DNA from: Cellulomonas hominis
GTDB taxonomy: Bacteria > Actinomycetota > Actinomycetes > Actinomycetales > Cellulomonadaceae
Reading direction: 5' to 3'
Length of the DNA: 53,952 nucleotides
Assembly (NCBI RefSeq): GCF_901521055.1
Contig: NZ_CABEGA010000030.1
Span: 1 to 53,952, forward strand
Made by a program: the position numbers and the translations under genes. Shown here piece after piece: positions 35,927 to 44,649 of the stretch (positions within the stretch are counted from its first letter, which is position 1; every line of letters begins with the position of its first letter). The notes beneath the pieces were generated by a model that was not told the DNA's origin, did no database searches, and saw only the letters and a program-made list of their open reading frames with translations.

Positions 35927-37159
35927 TCACACCTCGCCGACCGCCTCCTCTGGCGTCCCCTCGGCGGACCGGGCCGCGCGGTCCAGCTGCCGCCACGTGA
36001 GGCGCTCGCCGACGGCGGTCGCCATGCCCTGCCCCTTCCACGCGAAGGCCAGCACGCCGAGCAGCAGCACGCCGGCGCCGACCCAGTAGGGCGCGGTGGC
36101 GCTGACGGGGTGCAGCAGGCCGGCGATGACGGGGGCGGGGGCGGCGAAGCCCCAGCGGACCAGGTTGAACGCCGCGGTGGTGGTGCGACGGTCGGCGCCG
36201 CCGATGCCGAGCGCGAGGTCGGTGAGGTTCGCGTTCGCGATGCCCATGCACACGCCGGCGAGGACGAGCACGACCACCGCCTCGGCCGTGCCGGCGCTGG
36301 TGGCGAGCAACACGAGCGCGACCAGCAGCCCGCCGATCGCGACGCCCACGGTCGCGACCGCGCCGATGCGGTGCGCGAGCCGGTGGCCGACCAGCAGGAT
36401 GCCGACGGCCAGCCCGATGCCCCAGGCCGTGAACACCAGGCCGAGCGGGATCACGTCGAGCCCCAGGAACACCGGCGTGTAGCCCAGGACGACGAAGAAC
36501 ACGAAGTTGTAGGCCGCGGTGACGACGCACAGCGTCCGGAACGCGGGCCGGCGGTAGGGCGCGAGCACGTCGCGGAGCCGGAGCGCGCTCGGCGGGTCCT
36601 CCGGGTCGCGCAGCCGGGTGATCGACATGCCGAGCGCGACGAGCATGAGCACCCCGCAGGCGGCGAACGGCACGCGCCACGAGATCTGCCCCAGCAGCCC
36701 GCCGATCAGCGGACCGACCGCGAAGCCGAGCCCGACGCAGGTCTCGAAGAGCTCGACGACCCACTCCCGGTCGGTCGCCAGCGCGACGAGCAGCACCATG
36801 GCGGTCGCGAAGAACATCGCGTTGCCGAGGCCCCAGAGCCCGCGCAGCACGGCGAGCTGCGCGATGGTCCCGGACAGCGCGGCGAGCACCGCCGCGGCGG
36901 CGACCACCGTGACGCCGGTCGCGAGCACGGCGCGGTAGCCGAACCGGCCGGTGGCGATGACGGCGGGGATCATCCCGACCGCCATGACGATCAGGTACGC
37001 GGTGAACAGCAGCTCGATCTGCCAGGTGGAGGCGCCGATCTCCGCGCCGATCACCGGCAGGATCGGGTCGACCACGGCGATGCCGGCGATCGCGAAGAAC
37101 GCGGTGAGCGCGGTGGCGTAGATGGCGGTCTTGTTCGGTTCGGGGTGCCGACTGGGCAT
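35927..37159 (-). CDS. Major facilitator superfamily transporter
   Basis: 410 residues with twelve predicted helices. Conserved MFS features: the helix 2-3 loop GRFGYRAVLATG and the motif C-like LGFAVGPLIGGLLGQISWRVPF at the end of helix 5, typical of drug/H+ antiporters. A basic cytoplasmic tail of about 35 residues ends the protein. ATG 37159 has AAGGAG about 14 bases upstream. It is divergent from a MarR regulator with a perfect operator between them, the standard layout for an inducible efflux pump. Confidence 0.87.
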   Translation of the reverse strand: MPSRHPEPNKTAIYATALTAFFAIAGIAVVDPILPVIGAEIGASTWQIELLFTAYLIVMAVGMIPAVIATGRFGYRAVLATGVTVVAAAAVLAALSGTIAQLAVLRGLWGLGNAMFFATAMVLLVALATDREWVVELFETCVGLGFAVGPLIGGLLGQISWRVPFAACGVLMLVALGMSITRLRDPEDPPSALRLRDVLAPYRRPAFRTLCVVTAAYNFVFFVVLGYTPVFLGLDVIPLGLVFTAWGIGLAVGILLVGHRLAHRIGAVATVGVAIGGLLVALVLLATSAGTAEAVVVLVLAGVCMGIANANLTDLALGIGGADRRTTTAAFNLVRWGFAAPAPVIAGLLHPVSATAPYWVGAGVLLLGVLAFAWKGQGMATAVGERLTWRQLDRAARSAEGTPEEAVGEV

Positions 37160-37189
37160 GCGGGGTCCTCAAGGAGACGTCGTCGGGTT

Positions 37190-37208
37190 TACCTGCATCA
37201 TACAGGTA
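37190..37208. promoter_or_regulatory. MarR operator, inverted repeat
   Basis: TACCTG-CATCATA-CAGGTA is a perfect 6-bp inverted repeat with a seven-base centre, 30 bp from the MFS start and 53 bp from the MarR start. It is the only AT-leaning patch in the spacer. Confidence 0.75.
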
Positions 37209-37261
37209 GATTCTCCCGAGGCGTGGCAGACTGCGCGGACCGACCGATCGACGGAGAGACG

Positions 37262-37723
37262 ATGGACCAGCCGGACGACGCCCTGCGCACCATCGAGGCG
37301 CAGGTGGCCATGCTGCTGCGCCTCTCGGAGCGGACGCGCCGCTCCGTGACGCGCCGCCCCGGGGACCTGGAGCGGTCCGCGTACCTCGTGCTCGGCGTGC
37401 TGGCCGCCGACGGCCCCGCGAGCGTGAACGGGATCGCCGACGCGCTGCGCCTGGACCCCTCGACCGTCACCCGGCAGGTGCTCGCGATGGAGCAGGCCGG
37501 GCACGTCGTGCGCACCGCCGACCCCTCCGACGGCCGCGTCACGCTGGTCGAGCCGACCCCGGGCGGCCTCGCCGCGCTGGCCGAGACCCGCGAGGTGCGG
37601 GCGCGGATGTACGGCGCCATCCTCGACGGGTGGCCGGCCGAGGACCGCGCGGAGCTCGCGCGGCTGCTCACGCGCCTCAACCTCGACGTCGACACCTGGG
37701 GCCGCGCGAACGCCCGCCGGTGA
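37262..37723 (+). CDS. MarR-family transcriptional regulator
   Basis: 153 residues. The winged helix covers about 38-105: LERSAYLVLGVLAADGPASV, GIADALRLDPSTVTRQVLAM, and the wing DPSDGRVTLVEPT. Flanking N- and C-terminal helices make the dimer. ATG 37262 follows GGAGAGACG. It is divergent from the MFS pump and should repress it through the TACCTG palindrome. The inducing compound is unknown. Confidence 0.9.
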   Translation: MDQPDDALRTIEAQVAMLLRLSERTRRSVTRRPGDLERSAYLVLGVLAADGPASVNGIADALRLDPSTVTRQVLAMEQAGHVVRTADPSDGRVTLVEPTPGGLAALAETREVRARMYGAILDGWPAEDRAELARLLTRLNLDVDTWGRANARR

Positions 37724-37742
37724 GACACCCCCGCGGGCCTGC

Positions 37743-38673
37743 GTGACGACGCGCGCCGGCAGCACCTACGCTCGTCCCGGCGCACCGGCCACCGCCCCCG
37801 GACCGCGCGCAGGGCGGGTGCCCGCGGGCGACCGTCCAGCGCACGGAGCACCTGACGCCGGCCATGGTGCGGCTGACCCTCGGCGGCCCGGGCATCGCCG
37901 GCTTCGTGCCGTCCCCGCACGCCGACTCGTACGTGAAGCTGGTGCTGCTGCCCGGCGTCGGGCGCTCCGCCTCCGGCGCCGACGTGCTGGCCACGTGGAC
38001 CACGCCCGAGGGCCAGGTGGACCTCGAGGCCGCGCGCGCCGCGCTGCCGCCGGAGCACCAGCCGCGGATGCGCACGTACACCGTGCGCGCCTACGACGAC
38101 ATGGACCTCACCCTGACCGTCGACGTCGTCGTGCACGGCGCCGCGGGCGTCGCGGGACCCTGGGCGGCGGCCGCGGTCCCCGGGGACGAGATCGTGGTCG
38201 TGGGCCCCGGCGGCGGCTACACCCCGGACCTCACCGCCGACCACCACCTGCTCGCGGGCGACGCGTCGGCGCTGCCCGCCATCGCGGTGTCGCTGGAGCG
38301 GCTCGGGGACGCGGCGACCGGCGTCGCGGTGATCGAGGTCGCCGACCGGTCCGAGGAGGTCGCGCTGCACGTCCCCGACGGCATCGCGCTGCGCTGGGTG
38401 CACGCCGACGGGGCACCCCCCGGCGCGCGGCTCGTCGAGGCCGTGCGCGCGCTGCCGTGGCCGGACGGGCGGGTGCACGCGTTCGTGCACGGCGAGGCCG
38501 GGTCCGTGCGGGAGCTGCGGCGGTACCTGCGCGTCGAGCGCGGGATGGCCAAGGAGGACCTGTCGATCTCCGGCTACTGGCGGCTCGGCGCGGACGACGA
38601 GGGCTGGCGCGCGGGCAAGCGGGACTGGCTGCGGGGCATCGAGGACGCGGAGACGGCCGCCGGGCTGGACTGA
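37743..38673 (+). pseudogene. Siderophore-interacting FAD protein with apparent N-terminal frameshift
   Basis: From ATG 37864 to 38673 an intact 269-residue frame encodes a siderophore-interacting protein, a flavin reductase releasing iron from ferric siderophores. It has the FAD motif RTYTVR, GDEIVVVGPGG, LAGDASALPAI and the C-terminal SGYWRLG. Family homology clearly begins upstream of that ATG in the same frame (RATVQRTEHLTPAMVRLTLG), but no start codon exists there before a TGA at 37744. A GTG start at 37743 lies in another frame; deleting one C of CCC at 37821-37823 joins the two into a protein of about 309 residues. Either a disabled gene, a sequencing error, or translation from ATG 37864 without the first beta strand. 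Confidence 0.65.
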
Positions 38674-38690
38674 CCCGGCGCGCCCGCAGC

Positions 38691-38760
38691 GGTCAGGGCA
38701 CGAGGCCGGTCAGGGCAAGAGGCCGGTCAGGGCACGAGGCCGGTCAGGGGGCGAGGTGCC
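38691..38760. repeat. 17-bp tandem repeat, four copies, each with a minus-strand TGA
   Basis: GGTCAGGGCACGAGGCC starts at 38691, 38708 (one mismatch), 38725 and, diverging, 38742. The last copy contains the TusA-like gene's stop and final codons; the other three add TGA triplets at 17-base steps, so all three minus-strand frames are closed. Confidence 0.9.
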
Positions 38761-39016
38761 ACGGCCGGTCGGGGTCCGTCGGCCGCGTGTCCGCGGCGAC
38801 CTCGACCGCGTAGGTCGCGGGCGGCGGGCCGTCCGGGACCGGGCCCAGGTACCGGTGCCCGGTCATCCGGCACCACGCGGGCAGGTCGATCGGGGCGACC
38901 GGGTCGGACGTGGTCAGGTGCACGACCGTCCCCGGGTCCAGCTCGCGGGCGCGGGCGCGGAGCAGGACGAGCAGCCGGGCGCAGCCCAGGTCTCCCCCGT
39001 CGACGTGCACTATCAC
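38744..39016 (-). CDS. TusA-like sulfurtransferase family protein
   Basis: 90 residues with the TusA fold pattern: DLGCARLLVLLRARARELDP, with the conserved Cys, then VVHLTTSDPVAPIDLPAWCRMTGHRYLG. TusA proteins relay persulfide sulfur from cysteine desulfurase to tRNA or cofactor pathways. The family's CPxP motif is reduced here to GCAR, so sulfur transfer is not certain. GTG 39016 or GTG 39010 could start translation; neither has a good ribosome site. It follows the DUF6766-like gene by 17 bp and is probably cotranscribed. Confidence 0.78.
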   Translation of the reverse strand: MIVHVDGGDLGCARLLVLLRARARELDPGTVVHLTTSDPVAPIDLPAWCRMTGHRYLGPVPDGPPPATYAVEVAADTRPTDPDRPWHLAP

Positions 39017-39033
39017 CCGGGGACCGTACCGCG

Positions 39034-39435
39034 TCAGCGCTGGTGCTCCTGGTGCTCGGCGTCCCGCTCCTCCCGGTACTCGAACTCCGCCGGGTCGACC
39101 CCGCGCTCGATCAGCAGCCGGTCGATCTTCGCCTCGATCCGCTCGTCGCCCTCCTTGGACTGCGACGACCCCCAGAAGTAGAACAGCGCCAGGCCGGCCG
39201 CCTGCCAGACCAGCTGCAGGAACTCCGACTGCCAGTTCTCGAACGTGGAGGACAGGAACGCCGGGAAGAACTGGGACCACTCGAACGCCTGCCCGTGCTC
39301 CGCCGCGTCGTTGCGCTGCTCGATCAGCTGGAACAGGAACTGCCCCGCCCACGAGAACAGGAACAGGGCCCCGGTGACGATCCCGAACGAGTACGCGGTG
39401 AAGAACTTCGGGCGGTTCGGCTTCTGACCAGCCAC
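39034..39435 (-). CDS. Small two-helix membrane protein, DUF6766-like
   Basis: 133 residues. The first helix (FFTAYSFGIVTGALFLFSWA) leads into a loop with EHGQAFEWSQFFPAFLSSTF and ENWQSEFLQLVWQAAGLALF, the second helix. A charged cytoplasmic tail (EGDERIEAKIDRLLIERGVD) follows. The ENWQSEFLQ element and overall layout recall DUF6766, a family of unknown function; I give this from memory. GTG 39435 follows AAGGAGGCCGCT. Confidence 0.75.
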   Translation of the reverse strand: MAGQKPNRPKFFTAYSFGIVTGALFLFSWAGQFLFQLIEQRNDAAEHGQAFEWSQFFPAFLSSTFENWQSEFLQLVWQAAGLALFYFWGSSQSKEGDERIEAKIDRLLIERGVDPAEFEYREERDAEHQEHQR

Positions 39436-39567
39436 AGCGGCCTCCTTGCTCCGGCCGGGCCCACCCCGGACCCGGTGACAGGGCGAGTGTCGCCCCGGTG
39501 GGCGGGCGGCGCCCGTCGAGCAGCGCATCCGGCACGATGGGGGCCCCCGACGGCGAAGGAGCACGAC

Positions 39568-41655
39568 GTGCCGGCACCCCTGGACCCTGCCGCGGAGCAG
39601 GTGCGCGCCGAGCAGCAGCACCTCGACGCCGCGTACGCCCTGCTGGACCGGCAGCGTGCCGAGGTGCGGTCGGACCTGGCGGCCGTGCTGCGGCGGGGGG
39701 CGGACGGCGCGACGGACGTGCACGTGCGCGAGGCCACCGCGGCGGGACTCACGCGGCGGATCGCGCGGCTGGACGGCGCGGAGCACGCCCTGTGCTTCGG
39801 CCGGGTGGACCTGGCGGACGGGCAGGTGCGGCACGTGGGCCGGCTGGGGCTGCGGGCCGACGACCGCGACGAGCCGCTGCTGGTCGACTGGCGCGCGGAC
39901 GCGGCGCGGCCGTTCTACGCCGCCACCCCGGTGCACCCGATGGGCGTGCGCCGCCGGCGCCACCTCGACGTGACCGGCCGCCGCGTCCGCCGCGTGAGCG
40001 ACGAGGTGCTCGACGGATCGGCGCACCGTCCGGGCGACGTGGTCGGCGACGACCCGCTGACCGAGGCGCTGGAGGCGACGCGCACCGGCCGGATGGGGCA
40101 GGCGGTCGCCACGCTGCAGGCGGAGCAGGACGCGGTGGTCCGCTCGGACAACCGCGGTGTCACGGTGGTGCAGGGCGGGCCGGGTACGGGGAAGACCGTC
40201 GTGGCGCTGCACCGCGCGGCGTACGTGCTGTACGCGTTCCCGCGCGCGGCGGAGGACGGCGTGCTGGTGCTCGGCCCCGACTCCGTGTTCCTCGACTACA
40301 TCTCCCAGGTGCTGCCCTCGCTCGGGGAGAACGACGTCGTCCTCGCGACGGCCGACGACCTCACGGGCCGGAGCGCCACGGCCGCCGAGCCGCTCGCGAC
40401 GGCGCGGCTCAAGGGCACCGCCGCCCTCGCGGACGCCGTCGCGGCGCTCGTCCGCCGGCACCAGGCACCGGGAACGCCCCGGTTCGCCGTGCGGGTCGGC
40501 GGCGAGCAGATCGCCCTCGACGCCCGCACCGTCGCGGAGGGCCGTGCGCGGGCGGCCGGCAGCGGGCTGCCGCACAACGCGGCCCGCGAGGTCCTGCACG
40601 AGCACCTGGTGGACGCGCTCACCGACGCCCTGGAGCGCCGCGCGGTCGACGACCTCGCCCGCATCGACGCGGAGGTCTCGGCCGCGACGGGCATGGACCT
40701 CGACCGGGCCGCCGCCGCGGACCTGCGCTCCCTGGGCTACGACGACGGCCCGGCGCACGACCTGTCCGCGGAGTTCGACGCCGACGCGGTGCGCGAGGAG
40801 CTGGCCGGCGACCCGCTCGTCGACGCCGCCGTCACCGCCCTGTGGCCACGGCTGCGCCCGGAGGACCTGGTCCGCCGGCTGCTGTCCGACGCGGCGCTGC
40901 TCCCGGCGTGCGCGCCGCGGCTCACGGCGGACGACCGGGCCGTGCTGCTGCGTCCGGCGGACGCCCCGTGGACCCGGGCGGACCTGCCGCTGCTGGACGA
41001 GGCCGAGGCGCTGCTCGACGGGCCGCCGGAGCGGGTGTTCGGGCACGTGGTGGTGGACGAGGCGCAGGAGCTGACCGACCTGCAGTGGCGGATGGTCGTG
41101 CGGCGGTGCCCGTCGCGGTCCATGACGGTGGTGGGCGACTTCGCGCAGGCCGGGCCCGTGACCACCTCGCGCACGTGGGCGGAGGCGCTCGGTGCCCACG
41201 TCTCCGCGCGGCTGGAGGTCACGACGCTGACCGTCTCGTACCGGACGACGCAGGAGATCCTCGCGAGCACCCGGGAGCTCCTGGCCCGGATCGCCCCCGA
41301 CCAGACGCCGAGCCGGTCCGTCCGGCACGGGGAGGAACCCCGGCGGCTCACGACGACCCGCGACGCCCTGGTCGCGACGGTCACCGGCGAGCTGCGCGCG
41401 CAGGCGGCGGCGCACCCGGACGAGCTGCGGGCCGTCATCGGCACCGAGGAGGTCCTGGCGGTGCTGGCCGACGCCGTGGCGCCGTGGGCGCGCGTGGTCC
41501 CGGCGTCCCGGGTGCGGGGGCTGGAGTTCGACACCGTGCTGGTCGTGGACCCCGACGGCATCGCGGCGGACCGGCCCGGCGGCGAGCGGGACGTCTACGT
41601 CGCGGTGACGCGGCCGACCCGGCGGCTGTGCACGGTCGAGGTCGCGCGGGACTGA
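39568..41655 (+). CDS. helD: HelD-like UvrD/Rep-family ATPase
   Basis: 695 residues. The N-terminal coiled-coil arm (about 1-60) and a middle region typical of actinobacterial HelD (GEARDRDEPLLVDWR-type segment, AATPVHPMGVRRRRH) precede split helicase cores. Walker A GGPGTGKT is at 203-210, the DEAQ Walker B (VVVDEAQELTDLQWRM) near 497, and later motifs are VSYRTTQEIL and VYVAVTRPTRRL. HelD removes stalled RNA polymerase from DNA and in actinobacteria can counter rifampicin. I find no rifamycin-associated element upstream. GTG 39568 follows GAAGGAGCACGAC. Confidence 0.87.
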   Translation: MPAPLDPAAEQVRAEQQHLDAAYALLDRQRAEVRSDLAAVLRRGADGATDVHVREATAAGLTRRIARLDGAEHALCFGRVDLADGQVRHVGRLGLRADDRDEPLLVDWRADAARPFYAATPVHPMGVRRRRHLDVTGRRVRRVSDEVLDGSAHRPGDVVGDDPLTEALEATRTGRMGQAVATLQAEQDAVVRSDNRGVTVVQGGPGTGKTVVALHRAAYVLYAFPRAAEDGVLVLGPDSVFLDYISQVLPSLGENDVVLATADDLTGRSATAAEPLATARLKGTAALADAVAALVRRHQAPGTPRFAVRVGGEQIALDARTVAEGRARAAGSGLPHNAAREVLHEHLVDALTDALERRAVDDLARIDAEVSAATGMDLDRAAAADLRSLGYDDGPAHDLSAEFDADAVREELAGDPLVDAAVTALWPRLRPEDLVRRLLSDAALLPACAPRLTADDRAVLLRPADAPWTRADLPLLDEAEALLDGPPERVFGHVVVDEAQELTDLQWRMVVRRCPSRSMTVVGDFAQAGPVTTSRTWAEALGAHVSARLEVTTLTVSYRTTQEILASTRELLARIAPDQTPSRSVRHGEEPRRLTTTRDALVATVTGELRAQAAAHPDELRAVIGTEEVLAVLADAVAPWARVVPASRVRGLEFDTVLVVDPDGIAADRPGGERDVYVAVTRPTRRLCTVEVARD

Positions 41656-41664
41656 CGGCCCGGC

Positions 41665-41703
41665 CGCGGGTCAGGCGCGGGTCAGGCCGCGGGTCAGGCC
41701 GCG
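41665..41703. repeat. 11-12 bp tandem repeat around the first ANTAR gene stop
   Basis: GCGGGTCAGGC occurs three times (about 41666, 41677 and 41689) at 11- and 12-bp steps. Each contains TCA; that at 41694 is the stop of the ANTAR gene and the other two are extra TGAs beyond it. Confidence 0.85.
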
Positions 41704-42476
41704 CCGGCCGACGCCATGCCCGACGGCGCCCGGCCGCCCGTCGTCCCGGCGGGCCCCGGGGCGTCGCCGTCACGCTGCGGGAGGACCCCGCCGGCGCCCC
41801 GCGCCCGCGACGGGGCGACCCCGGCGATCAGCCCGGCGGCGACCTCGCGGGCATCGCGGTCGGTCGCGGCGGACCGGAGGTAGGCGAGCGCCTCGGTGGC
41901 GTCGCAGTGCCGCTGCGCCATGACGACCCCGACCGCGCGGTCGATCAGCGGCTGGGTGCGGCTGCACGCGAGCAGGTCGTCCATGGTCTGCGCGAGGGCG
42001 ATCACCTCGTCCCGCGCGGCCACGACGGAGGCGATGCCCTCGGCGATCCCGGCGGCGCGCGCCGCGACCTCCCCCCACGCGCCCGGCCGGCGGCCGTACA
42101 GCGACAGGTAGACCGTGACGTCGCGGTGGGTGCCCGCGACGACGGCGGCGGACCGGAAGCCCTGGACGGCGCAGGCGTGGGTCCAGACGGGCCAGCGGCG
42201 CTCGTCGGCGAGGTCGTCCAGCAGCACGGGCGCGCCGGTCTCCCGGGCGGCGTACCGCGGGCCCTGGCGGTGGCGGTCCTGCGCGCCGTCGCACCGGGCG
42301 GCCGCGACGGACGCCGCGGCGAGCCAACGGTCCAGGCCCCGGACGGTCGCGGTGGCGCAGGCCTGCGCCTCGACGCCGAGGGTGCGGCCCGCGTGGGTGG
42401 TGAGGGTGTGGATGAGTGCGTCGAGCGAGGCGTCGGCGTCCAGCCGGATCGCCTCGTCGGGGCCCTGCACGCGCAT
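41694..42476 (-). CDS. GAF-ANTAR regulator (first of cluster)
   Basis: 260 residues. A GAF-like sensor domain (about 10-155) contains PVLLDDLADERRWPVWTHAC and FRSAAVVAG. The ANTAR RNA-binding domain (about 165-220) reads RTQPLIDRAVGVVMAQRHCD and then ATEALAYLRSAATDRDAREV. A disordered Gly/Ala/Pro tail of about 38 residues ends it. ANTAR proteins bind paired hairpins in leader RNA and prevent termination. ATG 42476 follows GGGAGTTCCG. Its stop lies in a tandem repeat. Divergent from DUF3140. Confidence 0.87.
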   Translation of the reverse strand: MRVQGPDEAIRLDADASLDALIHTLTTHAGRTLGVEAQACATATVRGLDRWLAAASVAAARCDGAQDRHRQGPRYAARETGAPVLLDDLADERRWPVWTHACAVQGFRSAAVVAGTHRDVTVYLSLYGRRPGAWGEVAARAAGIAEGIASVVAARDEVIALAQTMDDLLACSRTQPLIDRAVGVVMAQRHCDATEALAYLRSAATDRDAREVAAGLIAGVAPSRARGAGGVLPQRDGDAPGPAGTTGGRAPSGMASAGAA

Positions 42477-42698
42477 CGGAACTCCCGGGCGTCGTCCTGC
42501 GCGCTGCGCTGCGCTGCACAGGGCGACATGGTGACGCAGATCCGCCGGTCCCGCCACCGCAGGGGCGGGACCTGCGGGAGCGCGCCGCGCCGCTCCCCGG
42601 CGGCGGTCCCAGGTGCCGCTCCCCCGGGCCCGTCGTAGCGTGGACGGCGCGGCGTCCGGCCCGCGGCGCCGCCCGTCAGCCCGAACGGAGGGGGCACC

Positions 42699-43031
42699 GT
42701 GGCGCACGCCGAGATCGACGACGAGCTGTGGCAGGAGTTCCACGACGTCGTCAACATGACGTCCCGCGAGCTGCGGGACTGGCTCATGACGCGCGACGCC
42801 GGCGAGGACACCGAGCCGCTGCCGGACCAGGCCGGGCCCGACCGGTCGCAGGCGGTGCTGGAGATCCTCGCCAAGCGCCGCACCGACCTGACGCCGGACG
42901 ACGCCCGGACGATGCAGTCGGTGGTCGACACGGTCCGCTCGCTGCGCGGCGAGGAGCCGGAGCCCACGGCCGGCGACGCGCGCTGGCGGCACCGCCTGAT
43001 GTCCGTGGGGCACGACCCGCTCAAGCCCTGA
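42699..43031 (+). CDS. DUF3140 protein
   Basis: 110 residues with the family start DDELWQEFHDVVNMTSRELRDWL and the downstream ILAKRRTDLTPDDARTMQSV, ending RWRHRLMSVGHDPLKP. Function unknown; the small, charged, helical protein is widespread in actinobacteria and resembles DNA-binding or stress-associated small proteins only in general terms. GTG 42699 follows GGAGGGGGCACC. Convergent with the DHA2 exporter, with a hairpin between. Confidence 0.85.
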   Translation: MAHAEIDDELWQEFHDVVNMTSRELRDWLMTRDAGEDTEPLPDQAGPDRSQAVLEILAKRRTDLTPDDARTMQSVVDTVRSLRGEEPEPTAGDARWRHRLMSVGHDPLKP

Positions 43032-43047
43032 GCCCGGCCGTGGCGAG

Positions 43048-43068
43048 GGCCCCGACGACGACGGGGCC
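43048..43068. terminator. Hairpin between DUF3140 and the DHA2 exporter
   Basis: GGCCCCG-ACGACGA-CGGGGCC forms a perfect 7-bp stem 17 bp after the DUF3140 stop. Both convergent genes could use it. Confidence 0.6.
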
Positions 43069-43113
43069 GCGCCGGACGGCGCGACCCCGTGGTCGTGAGC
43101 GGACCGGGTCCGG

Positions 43114-44649
43114 TCAGTGCATCGCGACGCGCTCGCCGGGCACCGTCGCGGGCCGGCGGACCAGCAGCGACGCGCCGACCGCGACGAGCGACACGACGCC
43201 GCCCCACATGAACGCGCCCTGCACGCCGTCGGCCGTCGCGGCGACCGGGTCGGCGCCCTCGCCCAGCCGGGCGGCGATCGTAGTGGACAGCACCGTGATG
43301 AACAGCGCCGTGCCGGCGGCGCCGGCGAGCTGCTGCACGGTGTTGATGATCGCGCTGCCGTGGCCGTACAGCTCCTTGCGGAGCGACCCGAGCGCCGAGG
43401 TGAAGAGCGGCGTGATCATGAACGCCAGGCCGACGCTGAGCAGGGTGTGCACGGCGACCACCAGGCCCGCCGGCGTGCCCGGGCCGAACGTCGACAGCAG
43501 CCACAGCGCGGCGCTGAGCGCCACGGCGCCCGGTGTCACCAGCGGCCGCGGCCCGAAGCGGTCGAACAGCCGCCCGACCAGCGGCGACAGCGCGCCCATG
43601 ACCACGCCGCCCGGCAGCAGGAGCAGCCCCGTCTGCAGGGTCCCCCGCCCCAGCACGTCCTGCAGGAAGATCGGCAGCACGATCAGCGCGCCGAACATCG
43701 CCATGAAGCTGATCACCAGCACCACGGTGGACACCGTGTACGACCGGTCGGCGAACACCCGCAGGTCCAGCAACGCACCGGTGGTCCGCTGCAGCCGGAG
43801 CTGCCGCTGCGTGAACGCGGCGAGCGCGAGCAGCCCGACGACGATCGGGATCCACGGCGCGACCGGGGTGTGGCCGCCCGCCGACTCGCCGATGCTGGAC
43901 AGCCCGTAGATCAGGGCCCCGAACCCGACGGCGGACATCGCGAGCGACAGCACGTCGAGCCGGGCGTCGCGCGGCGTGGTGACGTCCCGGACCTTCCAGA
44001 CGCCCAGCGCCAGCGCCACGAGCGCGAACGGCAGCATCACCAGGAAGATCCACCGCCAGCTCAGCTGCGACAGCACCAGGCCGGAGATCGTCGGACCGAC
44101 CGCGGGGGCCACCGAGATGACGATCGAGATGGTGCCCATCGTGCGGCCGCGGATGGCCGGCGGCACCAGCGTGAGCACGGTCGTCATGAGCAGCGGGATC
44201 ATCACCGCGGTGCCGCTCGCCTGCACGACGCGGCCGACCAGCAGCACGCCGAAGCCCGGCGCCAGCGCGGCGATCGTCGTGCCCGCCGTGAACAGCGACA
44301 TCGCGGCGACGAAGATCTGCCGCGTCCGGAACCGGTCCATCACCCAGCCGGTCGCGGGGATGACCACGGCCATCGTCAGCATGAAGCCCGTGGTGAGCCA
44401 CTGCCCGGTCGCGGCGGAGACGCCGAGCTCGGCCATCAGCACGGGCAGGGCGACGCCCATGGCGGTCTCGTTGAGGATGACCACGAAGCCGGCGACCAGC
44501 AGCAGGCCGATGACCGTGCGGTCGCGCGGGTCGAGCCGGTCCACGGCCGGGGCGCTCACGGCGCGCTGAGCCGTCGGGGAGCCCGGCGCGGGGTCGCGGC
44601 GGGGGTCGTGCTCGCGCTCGCGCAGCGCGGTGTCGTCGTGCGCAGTCAT
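43114..44649 (-). CDS. MFS drug exporter, DHA2 (14-helix) family
   Basis: 511 residues. A charged N-terminus of about 45 residues precedes fourteen predicted helices, from VIGLLLVAGFVVILNETAMG. Motif A (GWVMDRFRTRQIF) and the antiporter motif C (ISVAPAVGPTISGLVL) are clear, so it should expel a drug or toxic metabolite in exchange for protons. ATG 44649 follows GGGAGACCCCTGC. It lies inside the ANTAR cluster, 164 bp after an ANTAR gene on the same strand; the spacer has direct repeats but no obvious paired hexaloop hairpins by eye. Confidence 0.9.
   Translation of the reverse strand: MTAHDDTALREREHDPRRDPAPGSPTAQRAVSAPAVDRLDPRDRTVIGLLLVAGFVVILNETAMGVALPVLMAELGVSAATGQWLTTGFMLTMAVVIPATGWVMDRFRTRQIFVAAMSLFTAGTTIAALAPGFGVLLVGRVVQASGTAVMIPLLMTTVLTLVPPAIRGRTMGTISIVISVAPAVGPTISGLVLSQLSWRWIFLVMLPFALVALALGVWKVRDVTTPRDARLDVLSLAMSAVGFGALIYGLSSIGESAGGHTPVAPWIPIVVGLLALAAFTQRQLRLQRTTGALLDLRVFADRSYTVSTVVLVISFMAMFGALIVLPIFLQDVLGRGTLQTGLLLLPGGVVMGALSPLVGRLFDRFGPRPLVTPGAVALSAALWLLSTFGPGTPAGLVVAVHTLLSVGLAFMITPLFTSALGSLRKELYGHGSAIINTVQQLAGAAGTALFITVLSTTIAARLGEGADPVAATADGVQGAFMWGGVVSLVAVGASLLVRRPATVPGERVAMH

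Noticed and set aside
36096..36482. Plus-strand frame inside the MFS gene
   Set aside because: Ser/Thr/Pro-rich shadow of an intact twelve-helix transporter on the other strand.
39436..39567. Rifamycin-associated element upstream of helD
   Set aside because: No GGGGCTTGC-type inverted repeat is present; only a short unrelated hairpin.
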